64,000 nucleotides of DNA from Ancylobacter rudongensis (GTDB lineage: Bacteria; Pseudomonadota; Alphaproteobacteria; Rhizobiales; Xanthobacteraceae), in the NCBI RefSeq assembly GCF_900100155.1, contig NZ_FMTP01000003.1:600557-664556 (forward strand), read 5' to 3'. Below, one piece after another: positions 53,887 to 63,509 of the stretch (the first letter of the stretch is position 1; every line of letters begins with the position of its first letter). Made by a program: the position numbers and the translations under genes. The notes under the pieces were generated by a model that worked only from the letters and a program-made list of their open reading frames with translations, did no database searches and was not told the DNA's origin.

Positions 53887-54804
53887 ATGAGACCCCATTT
53901 CGCCGAATATCTCGCCACCTTCGTTGATGTCGTCCGGGCGGGCAGCTTCTCCGGTGCCGCTCGCCGGCGCGCGGTGACGCCTTCGGCGATCGTTCGCCAG
54001 ATCGACGCGCTGGAGGCGGATCTCGGCGTCGCCCTGCTCGTCCGTTCGACGCGGGCACTCACGCTCACCGATGCCGGCCGGCGGCTGCATGAACGGGCCC
54101 TGCGGCATCTCGATGAACTCGCCGATACCCATGCCGAGGTCGCCGCCTTCGACGGCTCCGTTTCCGGCACGCTGCGGATTGCTTGCTTCCCCACCTTCGG
54201 CAAGCGCTATGTCCTGCCGGTCGTAGCCGCGCTGCAGGCCGAGCATCCCGCCCTGCATGTCGAGCTCGACCTGACCGAGCGGCTGGCCGATCCGGTGGCC
54301 GAGCGGCTTGATGCCGTCATCCGCATGGGCGCGCTTGCCGACAGTACGCTGATCGCGACAAGGCTGGCGCCGCTCACGCGGCTGCTGGTCGCGAGCCCGG
54401 CCTATCTGGCGCGGGCGGGCACGCCGGACAGCGCAGCGGATCTGTCATCGCATCGGCTGCTCGACAAGCTCCACGGTGCCGATCTCCTTGGCTGGCGCGA
54501 CGTGCTCCGTTGCCCGGCGGGCCACGCCGGGAATGGCACGGTGACGTTCCGGTCGGATGATTTCGAGGCCCTGCGTGCGGCAGCCGAGGCGGGTCTGGGG
54601 ATTGCGTTTCTGGCGAGCTGGGTTGTTGGGCCGGACGTGAGGGCCGGCAGGCTGATGCGCTTGCGGTTCGGTGACGAGCCGTGGAACGAGGAGCCGTCAG
54701 GCATCTACCTCCTTCGCGCCCTGCCGCAGCCGAGCGCGAAGGTGCGCGCCTTCACGGACGCCTTGCGGACGTCTATCGGAAGTCCGCCGAGTTGGGAGCC
54801 GTGA
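53887..54804 (+). CDS. LysR-family transcriptional regulator
   Basis: 305 residues. The N-terminal helix-turn-helix reads FVDVVRAGSFSGAARRRAVTPSAIVRQIDALE, with the RSTRALTLTDAG wing. The effector-binding domain (about 88-295) includes GTLRIACFPTFGKRYVLP. The start at 53887 (MRPHFAEYL) gives the usual length; the frame continues upstream but without homology. It diverges from the unknown-function/quinone-oxidoreductase pair across about 300 bases, and would be its regulator. Because the second target gene is broken, the circuit may be partly orphaned. Confidence 0.9.
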   Translation: MRPHFAEYLATFVDVVRAGSFSGAARRRAVTPSAIVRQIDALEADLGVALLVRSTRALTLTDAGRRLHERALRHLDELADTHAEVAAFDGSVSGTLRIACFPTFGKRYVLPVVAALQAEHPALHVELDLTERLADPVAERLDAVIRMGALADSTLIATRLAPLTRLLVASPAYLARAGTPDSAADLSSHRLLDKLHGADLLGWRDVLRCPAGHAGNGTVTFRSDDFEALRAAAEAGLGIAFLASWVVGPDVRAGRLMRLRFGDEPWNEEPSGIYLLRALPQPSAKVRAFTDALRTSIGSPPSWEP

Positions 54805-54905
54805 TCGATGGGGAGCTGATCGGCGACGAGCGCCATCAGCTAATGTGAGCGCTCTGCCTGGAAGCAGACATTCCCTCAGGCCACGGACGATTGGGAACCG
54901 AGTTT

Positions 54906-55517
54906 ATGACAGACGAGCGCATGGTCGAGCGCCTTACCCTCGTTGACCTCGCGATCCGCCGCCAGGAGATCAAGAAGAGCCGATTCATCGCGATCGCCGG
55001 TCCCGTCGCGGACGAGGCGGCGGCGAAGGACTTCATCGCGACACGGTCGGATCCGGCCGCCAACCACAATTGCTGGGCCTGGCGCGTGGAGCAGAACTAC
55101 CGCTTCAACGACGATGGCGAGCCCAGTGGAACCGCGGGCAAGCCGATCCTAGCCGCCATCGACGGGCAAGGCCTCGATCGCGTCGCTGTCGTCGTCACGC
55201 GCTGGTTCGGCGGCATCCTTCTGGGCAGCGGCGGCCTGATCCGTGCCTATGGCGGAACGGCGGCCCTCTGCCTGCGAGAAGCCGAGAAGGTGGCGCTCAT
55301 CGAGACCGTCTCCGGAACCGTCACATGCGGGTTCAGTGATCTGGCGCTGGCCCAGGCGAGGTTGACCGCCGTTCCGGGCGTGCAAATGAGCGTTCACGCT
55401 TTCACGGACAGCGGCGCGATTCTGTCGGTGTCAGTGCCAAAGCCGGAAGCCGGTGGGGTGGACCGGCTGCTGGCGGATCTGACCAGCGGTCGTTCGGTAA
55501 TCCGATGGACTGACTAG
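54906..55517 (+). CDS. YigZ/IMPACT-family protein
   Basis: 203 residues, the usual size. The UPF0029 N-terminal domain shows the hallmark sequence KKSRFIAIAGPV, NCWAWRV, the DDGEPSGTAGKPIL motif, VVVTRWFGGILLGSGGLIRAYGG. The C-terminal half is the EF-G-like ferredoxin fold. Bacterial YigZ binds nucleic acid or ribosomal factors and its exact job is unsettled. ATG 54906 is used; a TTG 15 bases upstream is less likely. It sits between the LysR gene and the inverted repeat and seems unrelated to its neighbours. Confidence 0.9.
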   Translation: MTDERMVERLTLVDLAIRRQEIKKSRFIAIAGPVADEAAAKDFIATRSDPAANHNCWAWRVEQNYRFNDDGEPSGTAGKPILAAIDGQGLDRVAVVVTRWFGGILLGSGGLIRAYGGTAALCLREAEKVALIETVSGTVTCGFSDLALAQARLTAVPGVQMSVHAFTDSGAILSVSVPKPEAGGVDRLLADLTSGRSVIRWTD

Positions 55518-55915
55518 CCATGGTTCCATGGCCTTGCCCGAGGCTGCGCGAACGATGCGGCGGAAGTGGCCCGGGCGGTTTGAGGCCCGGTACCGCGTTT
55601 GAGTTCTGGTCATGATGCCCCTACGAGCATCGGTGCTGGTGCTGGCGGCTCGTCGGCAACTTGGGACGATGAGCCAGCGCCACCGGCCTGCCGGAGAAGC
55701 GCCAGTAAGAGACCTTCCCTTACAACCAGACAACTGACCTTCTCGCCCCGGTGGGAGCAAGACGTGTGGCCATCGAAGGCGCCCCGGCAATGCGACGGGT
55801 GAAGCAATTGTAAAGGCCCTGCCAGTCGCCGTCCCTGGCCTACTGCAATTCGGAATATCGAGACACACAGACCAACGAGCAGCGTTCGTTCGCAAGGTCC
55901 GCGATGACTAGAACT
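55518..55915. other. Spacer with decayed coding sequence on the minus strand
   Basis: Continuing leftward from the right inverted-repeat copy, one minus frame reads ANERCSLVCVSRYSELQ, a TAG stop, then GDWQGLYNCFTRRIAGAPS and a second stop. This looks like a gene with a nonsense mutation. I cannot name the family. Confidence 0.4.
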
Positions 55916-56061
55916 TCGCCAAGCGGCTCGCAAAACTCGCCCCAAGCCGGGGCAGCTTTACCATAGTGACACTGGTCAGCATACCAGCCCTTGTCGTTGG
56001 TTGCTTCCCAGCCGCCACATTGAGCAATGCTCGAAGGTCAGGCGCCCCTTCTCCTCTTCGT
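55916..56061 (-). repeat. Right copy of the ~140-bp inverted repeat
   Basis: Reverse complement of 52134-52277. The first 50 bases of the shared block are identical and the rest differs by single-base substitutions and two one-base gaps. Divergence is abrupt beyond the LGE codons, as expected at a recombination joint. The two copies bracket about 3.6 kb containing the truncated oxidoreductase, the unknown-function gene, the LysR gene and yigZ. Confidence 0.8.
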
Positions 56062-56148
56062 CCGTCCGTTTGGGCCTCAGACATTCATCGGCGATAGGTC
56101 GGCTAGCCGCTTCCAAGTTCACGGCGACCGGCCGTCAGGCCAGCTGCA

Positions 56149-57195
56149 TTAGCGCGCCTCAACAATGCGGATGAAGTGCTCAGCCGCCTGACGCACCTGT
56201 GCGGTGCTCACGTCGAGATGGGTAACGACCCGCATGCGTGTCGCGCTCTCGACACCAAAACGGATTCCATGGTCGCGCAACCGCGTGGCGACCGCATTGG
56301 CGTTGAGTGCACACTGGGACAGGTCGAGGAAGAGGATGTTGGTTTCGACCTCAGCCGGGAAAACCACGACGCCGCCGGCCCCATGGACCCATCCCGCGAA
56401 CAGCCGCGCCTTCTCGTGGTCATCGGCCAAGCGCTGGTAATGGTGCTCCAACGCGTAAAGACCGGCTGCCGCGATAAAGCCGGCCTGCCGCATGGCACCG
56501 CCGAGACGGTGCTTCCAGAATAGCGCTTCCTCCATGAAGCCACTGGAGCCCGCCAGCACCGCGCCGACCGGGCAACCGAGGCCCTTGGAGAGGTCGATCC
56601 ACGCGCTATCGAAGCCGGCGGTGTGAGCGGCCATCGGCAGGCCGGAAGCGATCGCCGCATTGGGCAGCCGGGCGCCGTCCATATGCGCGGCAAGGCCGTG
56701 CGCGTGAGCCACAGCGGCAACCTCGTTCAGGGTTGCCACCGGCCAGACGCTGCCACCGCCGCGATTGGCGGTCTGCTCGACGCTGACAACCCGGCTGCGC
56801 GGCGAGCGATGGCGCGGCGCGCGGATGGCGGCCTCGACCTCGCGCGCCTGGAATATGCCGTTAGCGGTCGGCACGGTGCGGAACTGCGCGCCGGCCAGCG
56901 CCGAGGCGCCCGCGCCTTCGGAACCGAACACATGGGCATTGGCGGCGGTGATGATCTCGTCGCCGGGACGGCAATGCACCAGGAACGCGATCTGGTTGCA
57001 CATGGTGCCGGACGGCAGGAACAAGGCCGCCTCCATGCCGAGCAGATCGGCGACGCGCGCGTTGAGTTCCAGCACGGTGGGGTCTTCGTCGCGCTGTTCA
57101 TCGCCGACGCGGGCATTGACCATCGCCGCCAGCATGCCGGGCGACGGCTTGGTCGCGGTGTCGGAAACCAGATCGATCTCGATGGGCCGGGTCAC
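56149..57195 (-). CDS. Low-specificity threonine aldolase family enzyme
   Basis: 348 residues of the beta-eliminating-lyase fold. Visible residues: SDTATKPS start, DEQRDEDPTV, the stacking His in ANAHVFGSEG, Asp in HMDGARLPNA, and the Schiff-base Lys204 in DLSKGLGCPVGAV. Such enzymes cleave beta-hydroxy amino acids (threonine, allo-threonine, phenylserine types) to glycine and an aldehyde. It is the last gene of the operon, overlapping the class V enzyme by four bases. Together with the amino-acid importer it implies catabolism of an imported amino acid. Confidence 0.9.
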   Translation of the reverse strand: MTRPIEIDLVSDTATKPSPGMLAAMVNARVGDEQRDEDPTVLELNARVADLLGMEAALFLPSGTMCNQIAFLVHCRPGDEIITAANAHVFGSEGAGASALAGAQFRTVPTANGIFQAREVEAAIRAPRHRSPRSRVVSVEQTANRGGGSVWPVATLNEVAAVAHAHGLAAHMDGARLPNAAIASGLPMAAHTAGFDSAWIDLSKGLGCPVGAVLAGSSGFMEEALFWKHRLGGAMRQAGFIAAAGLYALEHHYQRLADDHEKARLFAGWVHGAGGVVVFPAEVETNILFLDLSQCALNANAVATRLRDHGIRFGVESATRMRVVTHLDVSTAQVRQAAEHFIRIVEAR

Positions 57196-58403
57196 GCCTT
57201 GGCTCCCCGCAAATGGTGCTGCACCCGGTCCATGAAGAGGTGGACGTCGTCCTCGTTGTTGTAGAAATGCGCGGCCGCCCGCAGATGGCCGTCCTTGCTG
57301 GCGACGCGGATGTCCTCGGCCTCCAGCGCAGCTTCCAGAGCGTCGGCGCTGGCGCCTTCCAGATCGAGGCTGACAATGCCGGCGCGTTCATTCCATGGGC
57401 GCGGGGTGCGCACCTTCAGCTTCGCCTTGTCGGCGAGTTCGATCAGCAGGTCGGTGAGCTGATGGATGCGCGCTTCAATGGCGCTCAGGCCGATGCCCTG
57501 GATGAACTGCGCCGAGCGGCGCTGCACCGCGAGGCCGAGGAAGTTCGGGTTGCCATACTCGAAGCGATGCGCGTCGGGCGCCAGCGCGGGCTCGGCCTCG
57601 GTGCGGTCGAAGGTGGCGAAGGAGTATTTCGCGGCGAATGGCGGGCGGAAACGCTCCAGCGCATCAGGCGCAACATACATCAGGCCGGCGCCGGCAACGC
57701 TCATCTGCGCCTTGTGGCCGCCGGAGGCGACGACATGAGCGCCGAGATCGTCGATGCGGCGGTCGAGCACACCGATGGCCTGAATGCCGTCGATCACGAA
57801 CAGAACGCCCTTGTCACGGCAGATCTGCGCCAGCGCATCGACATCGGCACGCTCACCGAGGCCATAGCTGACCCACGCCACGGACAGGATGCGGGTGCGG
57901 GCATCGATGGCGGCACGCAGCGCGTCGGTGCTCACCCGGTCCTCCGGCCCGCCGGGAACCACGCGCACCTCGACGCCGCGCTTGGTCAGCGGGCGCCAGG
58001 GGAAGGTGTTGTTCTCATGCTCGGCTTCGGAAATGACGACATTGTCGCCTTCGCGCCAGTCGAATCCCTGCGCGACGATGTTGATGGCTTCCGAGGTGTT
58101 CTTCACCAATGCCAGCGTCTGCGGCGTTGCGCCGAAGGTCTCGCCGACGACGCGCCGGGTGATCTCGACCTCGTTCATCGAGAAGGCGCGGCGGCCGGTG
58201 GCGCGCGACTCGATGTCGGCGAACCAGTCGGCGGCGGCCTGCGCGGCGCAGCGCGGCAGCAGCGCCTTGCGGGCGATGTCGAGATAGGTGGTGAGCTGCG
58301 TCGCGGGGAATTCCTCACGTAGCCGCGCCCAGTCCGGCGTGCCATCGGCGAGGCGCGGAGCCAGGGAAGCTGGATCGTTCGGAGCTGTCGTGTTCTTATT
58401 CAT
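57192..58403 (-). CDS. Class V aminotransferase-fold PLP enzyme
   Basis: 403 residues. PLP-binding Asp205 (FVIDGIQAIG) and Schiff-base Lys231 (VASGGHKAQMSVAGAG) are present. The N-terminus has TYLDIARKALLPRCA and the EAEHENNTFPW block seen in CsdA-like and isopenicillin-N-epimerase-like members. Members perform desulfuration, epimerisation, beta-elimination or transamination, so the reaction is open. There is no active-site cysteine loop in the SufS position that I can identify. It lies between the importer genes and the threonine aldolase, all translationally linked. Confidence 0.85.
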   Translation of the reverse strand: MNKNTTAPNDPASLAPRLADGTPDWARLREEFPATQLTTYLDIARKALLPRCAAQAAADWFADIESRATGRRAFSMNEVEITRRVVGETFGATPQTLALVKNTSEAINIVAQGFDWREGDNVVISEAEHENNTFPWRPLTKRGVEVRVVPGGPEDRVSTDALRAAIDARTRILSVAWVSYGLGERADVDALAQICRDKGVLFVIDGIQAIGVLDRRIDDLGAHVVASGGHKAQMSVAGAGLMYVAPDALERFRPPFAAKYSFATFDRTEAEPALAPDAHRFEYGNPNFLGLAVQRRSAQFIQGIGLSAIEARIHQLTDLLIELADKAKLKVRTPRPWNERAGIVSLDLEGASADALEAALEAEDIRVASKDGHLRAAAHFYNNEDDVHLFMDRVQHHLRGAKA

Positions 58404-58409
58404 GGCGTC

Positions 58410-59162
58410 CTACGTGGCGTGGGAAATCTGCCCGACAAAGGCCTTGGCGCGGGCGGTGGCCGGGGCATCGAAGAAAATCTCAGGGCGCGCGGCCTCGACG
58501 ATCTCGCCCTGGTCCATGAAGACCACGAGGTCGGCGACGCTGCGGGCGAACCCCATCTCATGGGTCACCACGATCATGGCCTGGCCGCTCACGGCCAGTT
58601 CCTCCATGACGTCGAGCACTTCATGAACCATTTCCGGATCGAGCGCCGAGGTCGGCTCGTCGAACAGCATCACCTCGGGCTCCAGCATCAGCGCGCGGGC
58701 GATCGCTACACGCTGGCGCTGGCCGCCGGAAAGCTGGCCGGGGAATTTGAGGGTTTGCGAGGTGAGCTGCACCCGCGCCAGGAGGCCATGGGCGCGCTCG
58801 ATGGCGCGGTCCTGGGGTTCGCCGCGCGCATAGACCGCGCCGAGAGTGAGGTTTTCCAGCACGGTCAGATGCGGGAACAGGTTGAAGTTCTGAAACACCA
58901 TGCCGGCCTTGCGGCGCACGGCTGTCAGGCTGTCCTGCGTGCCGTCCAGCCGGGTGCCGCACACGATGAGATCGCCCTCGTGGAACGCCTCCAGCCCGTT
59001 GATGCAGCGGATCAGTGTCGACTTGCCGGAGCCCGAGGGGCCGCACAGCACGATCTTCTCGCCGGCCGCCAGCCCCAGCGACACGTCGCGCAGCGCATGG
59101 TGCTCGCCATACCATTTATTGAGGCCGGACATTTCGACCACGAGATCGCGGGTGACGGTCAT
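58410..59162 (-). CDS. aapP: General amino-acid ABC transporter ATPase (AapP/GlnQ type)
   Basis: 250 residues: Walker [11 protein letters not shown]-loop [14 protein letters not shown], signature [15 protein letters not shown], Walker [17 protein letters not shown], and switch His in VTHEMGFAR. The [12 protein letters not shown] segment marks the polar-amino-acid importer class. It pairs with the two Aap permeases and the receptor encoded upstream. The ATG overlaps the permease stop by four bases, and the class V enzyme begins seven bases downstream. Confidence 0.93.
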   Translation of the reverse strand: MTVTRDLVVEMSGLNKWYGEHHALRDVSLGLAAGEKIVLCGPSGSGKSTLIRCINGLEAFHEGDLIVCGTRLDGTQDSLTAVRRKAGMVFQNFNLFPHLTVLENLTLGAVYARGEPQDRAIERAHGLLARVQLTSQTLKFPGQLSGGQRQRVAIARALMLEPEVMLFDEPTSALDPEMVHEVLDVMEELAVSGQAMIVVTHEMGFARSVADLVVFMDQGEIVEAARPEIFFDAPATARAKAFVGQISHAT

Positions 59163-60283
59163 GTCGCCCTCCGCACGCGGCGCTTATTGTCGCGCTCGAT
59201 AGAGCTGCCATACAGCGACATGGCCGAGCAGATGATGAAGTAGAGCAGGAAAACGAACAGATAGCCCTCGGTCCCGTAGCGCACCCAGTTCGGGTCCTGC
59301 AGCGCCGCCTTGGTGGCGCCGAGCACGTCGAACAGACCGAGAATGCTGAAGAAGGTGGTGTTCTTGAAGGCGCGGATGATGTCGTTGAACAGCGCCGGCA
59401 CCACGATGGCCAGCGCCTGCGGCAGGATGATCTTGCGCATGCGCAGCCAATAGCCGAGGCCCAGCGCCTTGGCCGCTTCGTCCTGCCCTTCGGGCACGGC
59501 TTGCAGGCCACCGCGCACCACTTCGGCGGCATAGGCGGCGAAGAAGATGATCATGCCGATCTCGGCGCGGATCAGCTTGTCGACGGTGAGCTGCGGCGGC
59601 AGGAACAGCGGCAGGATCAGCGCGGCGAAGAACAGCAGCGCCAGCAGCGGAATCCCGCGCACGCCCTCGATGGTGGCGACACACAGCAGGCGCACCACGG
59701 GCAATTCCGAGCGCCGACCGATCGCGAGCAGTATGGCAAGCGGCAGGCCGCCGGCAATGGTGCCACCGAAGATCAGGAAGGTGAGTGGCAGGCCTCCCCA
59801 GAGGTCGGTGCCGACGGGAGCAAGCCCGAACAGGCCGCCCTTCAGGAGTAGAATGGTGACGACAAACACCAATGCCCAACCGGCCAGCCGCGTGCCGACG
59901 CTGAGCAGGCGGGTGGCAGAGATTGCCCCCCACGCAACCCATAGCGCGATGATGAGGCCGCCGCGCCACTGCTCGTCATAGGGGTAGGCCCCAAAGAAGA
60001 TGACACGGTATTTCTCGGCAATGACAGCCCAGCAGGCGCCTAGCGCGGTGCGGCAGGCAGCGCCGTTGTCCGGCGCGTACCACACCGCGTCGATCACGCT
60101 CCAGCGCACCACATGCCAGAGCGCGATGATGAGCAGCGCACCGAGCAGAAAGGTGAAGACGCCGGCGAGCGGCGACTGGAAAAGATGGGTACGCAGAAAG
60201 GCCCGCAGGCCCCGCGCATCCGCTGGCGGCAGCCGGGGTGGGGAAGAGGCCGGAAGGGCGAAGGAACGCGGCGCGGTGTTCAT
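59159..60283 (-). CDS. aapM: General amino-acid ABC transporter permease (AapM type)
   Basis: 374 residues with about eight membrane helices and the HisM-type EAA loop ([22 protein letters not shown]). As in AapM, there is an N-terminal extension with extra helices before the conserved permease domain (about 180-365). ATG 60283 directly follows the AapQ stop, which is the better start than the upstream in-frame codon inside aapQ. It forms the channel with AapQ. Confidence 0.92.
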   Translation of the reverse strand: MNTAPRSFALPASSPPRLPPADARGLRAFLRTHLFQSPLAGVFTFLLGALLIIALWHVVRWSVIDAVWYAPDNGAACRTALGACWAVIAEKYRVIFFGAYPYDEQWRGGLIIALWVAWGAISATRLLSVGTRLAGWALVFVVTILLLKGGLFGLAPVGTDLWGGLPLTFLIFGGTIAGGLPLAILLAIGRRSELPVVRLLCVATIEGVRGIPLLALLFFAALILPLFLPPQLTVDKLIRAEIGMIIFFAAYAAEVVRGGLQAVPEGQDEAAKALGLGYWLRMRKIILPQALAIVVPALFNDIIRAFKNTTFFSILGLFDVLGATKAALQDPNWVRYGTEGYLFVFLLYFIICSAMSLYGSSIERDNKRRVRRAT

Positions 60284-60284
60284 C

Positions 60285-61469
60285 TCATCGCTCCGGAATC
60301 TGCACGAAGCGGTTGACGACATTCGCCGCCGCACCGATGGCCAGACACAGCACGAGATAGATCACCGCCATGATGCTCAGCACCTCAATGGTGCGCCCGC
60401 TATAGGTGAGCGCCGTGTTGGAGATGCTGAACAGATCGGGATAGCCGACGGCGACGCCGAGCGAGGAGTTCTTGAGCAGGCTGACATATTGCGCCGCCAA
60501 AGGCGGGATGATGACCCGCAGCGCCTGCGGCACCATCACCTTGCGATACAGGTCGCCACGGCTCAGGCCAATGGCGTTGGCCGCCTCGATCTGCCCGGCA
60601 TCAATGCTAACCAGACCGCCGCGCACGATCTCGGCGATGAAAGCAGCGATGTAGAAGGACAGGCCGAAATAGATGGCGAGGAATTCCGGGGCGAGCGTGG
60701 CGCCGCCCGTGTAGTTGAAGCCGCGCAGCTCCGGCACGCTCCAGCCGAGCGGCGCACCCGCCACAAGCCATGTTATGAGCGCCGGCAGCACGACTATCGC
60801 GACCTCGATCGCGCGGACGGCCTTCCACGGCCGCCCCGTGCGACGACGGCGGCGATCGGCGAGACGGGCGAAGATCAGCGCCAGCATCGCACCGACCGCC
60901 AGCATGGCGGTCACGATGAGCAAAACGGAGCCATTTTCCGGTGCCGGAACCGTCAGGCCGCGATTGGAGGCGAAGGCGAGGCCGAAGAACGACCAGGACT
61001 GGCGCGGTCCTGGCAGCAAGGTGAAGAAGCTGTACCAGAACACGATCTGCACCAGCTGCGGCGTGTTGCGGAAGGCCTCGACATAGGCCTTTGCCAGACC
61101 GGCGATCAGCGCGTTGCGCGACAGCCGGGCGAAACCCAGTGCAACGCCGATGACGGTGGCGGTGATGATGCTGACCAGCGACAGCATCACCGTATTGCCG
61201 ACGCCCACCGCCAGCGCGGCGAGATAGGACGAGCCCGGCGTGAAGACGAAGAAGGCCTCGCCCAGCGCGAATTGCGCGGGATCAAACAGAAAGCCGAGGC
61301 CGGACGTCATGCCCCGTTCGGCCAGCGCCCGGCGGGCATTGATCACCAGCCAGATGGCGAGCGCGAGCAGGGCAAGAACGAGCAGCGTCTGCCAGACGAT
61401 GGCCCGCACCCGCGGGTTTCGCCAGGGTGGCACGGAGGGCGCCACCCTTGCCGGAGATGTGAGGCTCAT
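60285..61469 (-). CDS. aapQ: General amino-acid ABC transporter permease (AapQ type)
   Basis: 394 residues with about eight membrane helices. The EAA loop reads EAANAIGLSRGDLYRKVMVPQALRVIIPP. A large insert between early helices (about 70-190, with the PGPRQSWSFFGLAFASNRGL segment) is typical of AapQ. It pairs with AapM. The gene starts 28 bases after the receptor gene and ends two bases before aapM. Confidence 0.92.
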   Translation of the reverse strand: MSLTSPARVAPSVPPWRNPRVRAIVWQTLLVLALLALAIWLVINARRALAERGMTSGLGFLFDPAQFALGEAFFVFTPGSSYLAALAVGVGNTVMLSLVSIITATVIGVALGFARLSRNALIAGLAKAYVEAFRNTPQLVQIVFWYSFFTLLPGPRQSWSFFGLAFASNRGLTVPAPENGSVLLIVTAMLAVGAMLALIFARLADRRRRRTGRPWKAVRAIEVAIVVLPALITWLVAGAPLGWSVPELRGFNYTGGATLAPEFLAIYFGLSFYIAAFIAEIVRGGLVSIDAGQIEAANAIGLSRGDLYRKVMVPQALRVIIPPLAAQYVSLLKNSSLGVAVGYPDLFSISNTALTYSGRTIEVLSIMAVIYLVLCLAIGAAANVVNRFVQIPER

Positions 61470-61497
61470 CGAAGGCTGCTCGTTCCGGTCAATGCGC

Positions 61498-62520
61498 TCA
61501 GAGCGGCGGGGCGTAGATCAGGCCGCCATCGGTGTACTGGGCGTTGAGACCGCGCTCCAGCTTCAAGGGCGAGCCCTTGCCGACGTTGCGCTCGAACACT
61601 TCGCCGTAATTGCCGACCTGCTTGACCACGTTGTAGGCCCATGCCGGATCGAGCCCGAGCCCCTTGCTGCCGGCATCCTCGACGCCCAGCAGACGGCGCA
61701 CGATCGGATCGGTGCTGGTGGCCTTCATCTCGTCGACGTTCTTCGAGGTGATGCCGCTCTCTTCCGCCTGGAACAGGGTGAACACCGTCCACTGGACGAT
61801 ATCGCGCCACTGCGCGTCGTCCTGGCGGACGACCGGGCCCATCGGGTCCTTGCCGAACAGTTCCGGCAGGATGACATAGTCGTCTGGGTTCGGGGCGACC
61901 GCAGCGCGGGTGGAAGACAGGCCCGAGGAGGACTGCACCGCGACATCGCAACGTCCGCCGAAAAAGGCGGTGTTGATTTCCTTCTGGTCGTCGATGACGA
62001 CGAGCTTCAGCGTGATCTTGAACTTGGTCTGGATGTCGGCGACCACGCGCTCGGAGGTCGAGCCGGGACGCACGCAGACGCTGGCGCCGTCGAGATCCTT
62101 GGCGCTCTTCACACCGAGCGCCTTCGGCACCATCAGGCCCTGGCCGTCATAGAAGGTGGGCGCGACGAAATCGACGCCGAGATCGGTGTCGCGGGCACGG
62201 GTCCAGGTGGTGTTGGCGACGGTGACGTCGACTTCGCCGGTTTGCAGCGCGGTCAGGCGGGTCTGGTTATTGGTCTTGAGATATTTGACCTTGGTGGCGT
62301 CACCGAAAATCGCGGCGGCCAGTGCACGGCAGGTATCGACATCAATGCCGTTCCACTCGCCCTTGCTGTCCACCGAGGAGAAGCCGGGGCGGCTGCCATT
62401 CACCGCGCAGGTGACGACACCGTTCTTCTTCACCGTCTCGAGCGTGGTGGCGCCCGCCGTGCCGCACACGGCGGCAAGGGCGCCGAGGGCGACGAGCCCG
62501 GTCGCAAAATGCTTTTTCAT
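61498..62520 (-). CDS. aapJ: Amino-acid ABC transporter receptor (AapJ type)
   Basis: 340 residues. The signal peptide ends near CGTAGA (23). The mature protein has the AapJ-type start TLETVKKNGVVTCAVNG, DVTVANTTWTRARDTDLGVDFV, and the C-terminal LGLDPAWAYNVVKQVGNYGEVFERNVG, which is highly characteristic of general L-amino-acid receptors. It is exported to the periplasm and feeds AapQMP. The start overlaps the GntR stop by four bases. Specificity may be narrower than for the general system because the operon carries its own regulator and PLP enzymes. Confidence 0.92.
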   Translation of the reverse strand: MKKHFATGLVALGALAAVCGTAGATTLETVKKNGVVTCAVNGSRPGFSSVDSKGEWNGIDVDTCRALAAAIFGDATKVKYLKTNNQTRLTALQTGEVDVTVANTTWTRARDTDLGVDFVAPTFYDGQGLMVPKALGVKSAKDLDGASVCVRPGSTSERVVADIQTKFKITLKLVVIDDQKEINTAFFGGRCDVAVQSSSGLSSTRAAVAPNPDDYVILPELFGKDPMGPVVRQDDAQWRDIVQWTVFTLFQAEESGITSKNVDEMKATSTDPIVRRLLGVEDAGSKGLGLDPAWAYNVVKQVGNYGEVFERNVGKGSPLKLERGLNAQYTDGGLIYAPPL

Positions 62521-63239
62521 TCCGTGATCTCCAAACCTCTGGTGGCGCCCTTGGCGGCGTTTTTCTGTGTTGAAACGTGGCTGGCGGCGGAGGCCGCTTC
62601 GAGCTTGAGCCGGATGTCGAGGCCGCGCTTGAGATGCGCGCGCATCAGCTTTTTGGCGGCACGCGGGGCGCGCTGCTCAACGGCGTCGAGAATCTCGATG
62701 TGGTCGGCGAGCGTTGAGTACAGGTTCTCGTGGGAGAAATAGCGCGGCAGGTGGAAGGCCAGCCGGAAGCGCAGCCTCAGCAGGCGCACCGTTTCGATCA
62801 GCGCCGCATTGCCGGTGGCCACCATCAGCAACTCGTGGAACTCGGTGCCGCAATCGTCGATCTCGACGGCGGTGAAGGCTGACGGGTCCTTGGCCATGGT
62901 GCGCATACGGGCGCCGCAGGCGGTAAGCGCCGCCGTCGGCCCGTGAGTGGCGGCAAGTTCGGCAGCCAGGCATTCCAGCACCTCGCGCACGCGGTAAATC
63001 TCCGCGAGATCGCCCGCCGATATCCGCCGCACAAAGGTGCCACGCGCCGGCTTCACCTCGACAACGCCTTCCTGCTCAAGCTGATGCAGCGCCTCGCGCA
63101 CCGGCATCCGGCTCATGCCGAGCTGTTCAGCGAGCTTGCGCTCGGACAGCGGCGCGCCGGCCTCCAGCGCCTGCCCGAAAATCAGGTCGACGAGGCGGTG
63201 ATAGGCGCGGTCGCGCTCGAATTCGAAGGGCACTTTCAT
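62517..63239 (-). CDS. GntR-family regulator with FCD domain
   Basis: 240 residues. The winged helix (about 8-75) includes LSERKLAEQLGMSRMPVREALHQLEQEG. The FCD ligand domain (about 85-215) has the metal-type residues in FHELLMVATGN and a late His (LADHIEILDAVEQ). FCD proteins usually sense amino or organic acids. It starts at ATG 63239, about 20 bases from a TGGT/ACC dyad, and is the first gene of the importer/PLP operon, so it controls itself and the whole operon. It is the best handle for finding the inducing substrate. Confidence 0.9.
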   Translation of the reverse strand: MKVPFEFERDRAYHRLVDLIFGQALEAGAPLSERKLAEQLGMSRMPVREALHQLEQEGVVEVKPARGTFVRRISAGDLAEIYRVREVLECLAAELAATHGPTAALTACGARMRTMAKDPSAFTAVEIDDCGTEFHELLMVATGNAALIETVRLLRLRFRLAFHLPRYFSHENLYSTLADHIEILDAVEQRAPRAAKKLMRAHLKRGLDIRLKLEAASAASHVSTQKNAAKGATRGLEITE

Positions 63240-63256
63240 ACCGACAGTCTGGTTGA

Positions 63257-63268
63257 CCGGTATACCAG
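63257..63268. promoter_or_regulatory. Probable GntR/FCD operator
   Basis: The dyad GGTATACC (63259-63266), extended imperfectly on both sides (CCGGTATACCAG), lies about 20 bases upstream of the GntR start. FadR-subfamily GntR proteins typically bind TGGT-N(2)-ACCA-like dyads, which this closely matches. Autoregulation is inferred from position and pattern. Confidence 0.55.
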
Positions 63269-63509
63269 TTGCAAGCTGAAATGATTGCCAGATACTGCCT
63301 TCGGATTGGTCAGCTGGTGCTGGCGTTGGGGCAGGCGGGACCAACCGAAGGCGGTCGTACCAAAAAAGGCCCGCTCATTCGGCTGTGCAGATGCAATTCG
63401 TCGCGTGCCGAAGCCTGTTCGTCCCCGAGCAGGTCAACCGATACTACCCCACTCTGCTAAGCGAAATATGAGCAGCGCTTACCGGCATGAAGCTGCGTCG
63501 CGAACCCCG

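Noticed and set aside
60000..62742. Plus-strand frames of about 500 codons opposite aapM, aapQ and aapJ
   Set aside because: Antisense to conserved transporter genes, with no recognisable domains.
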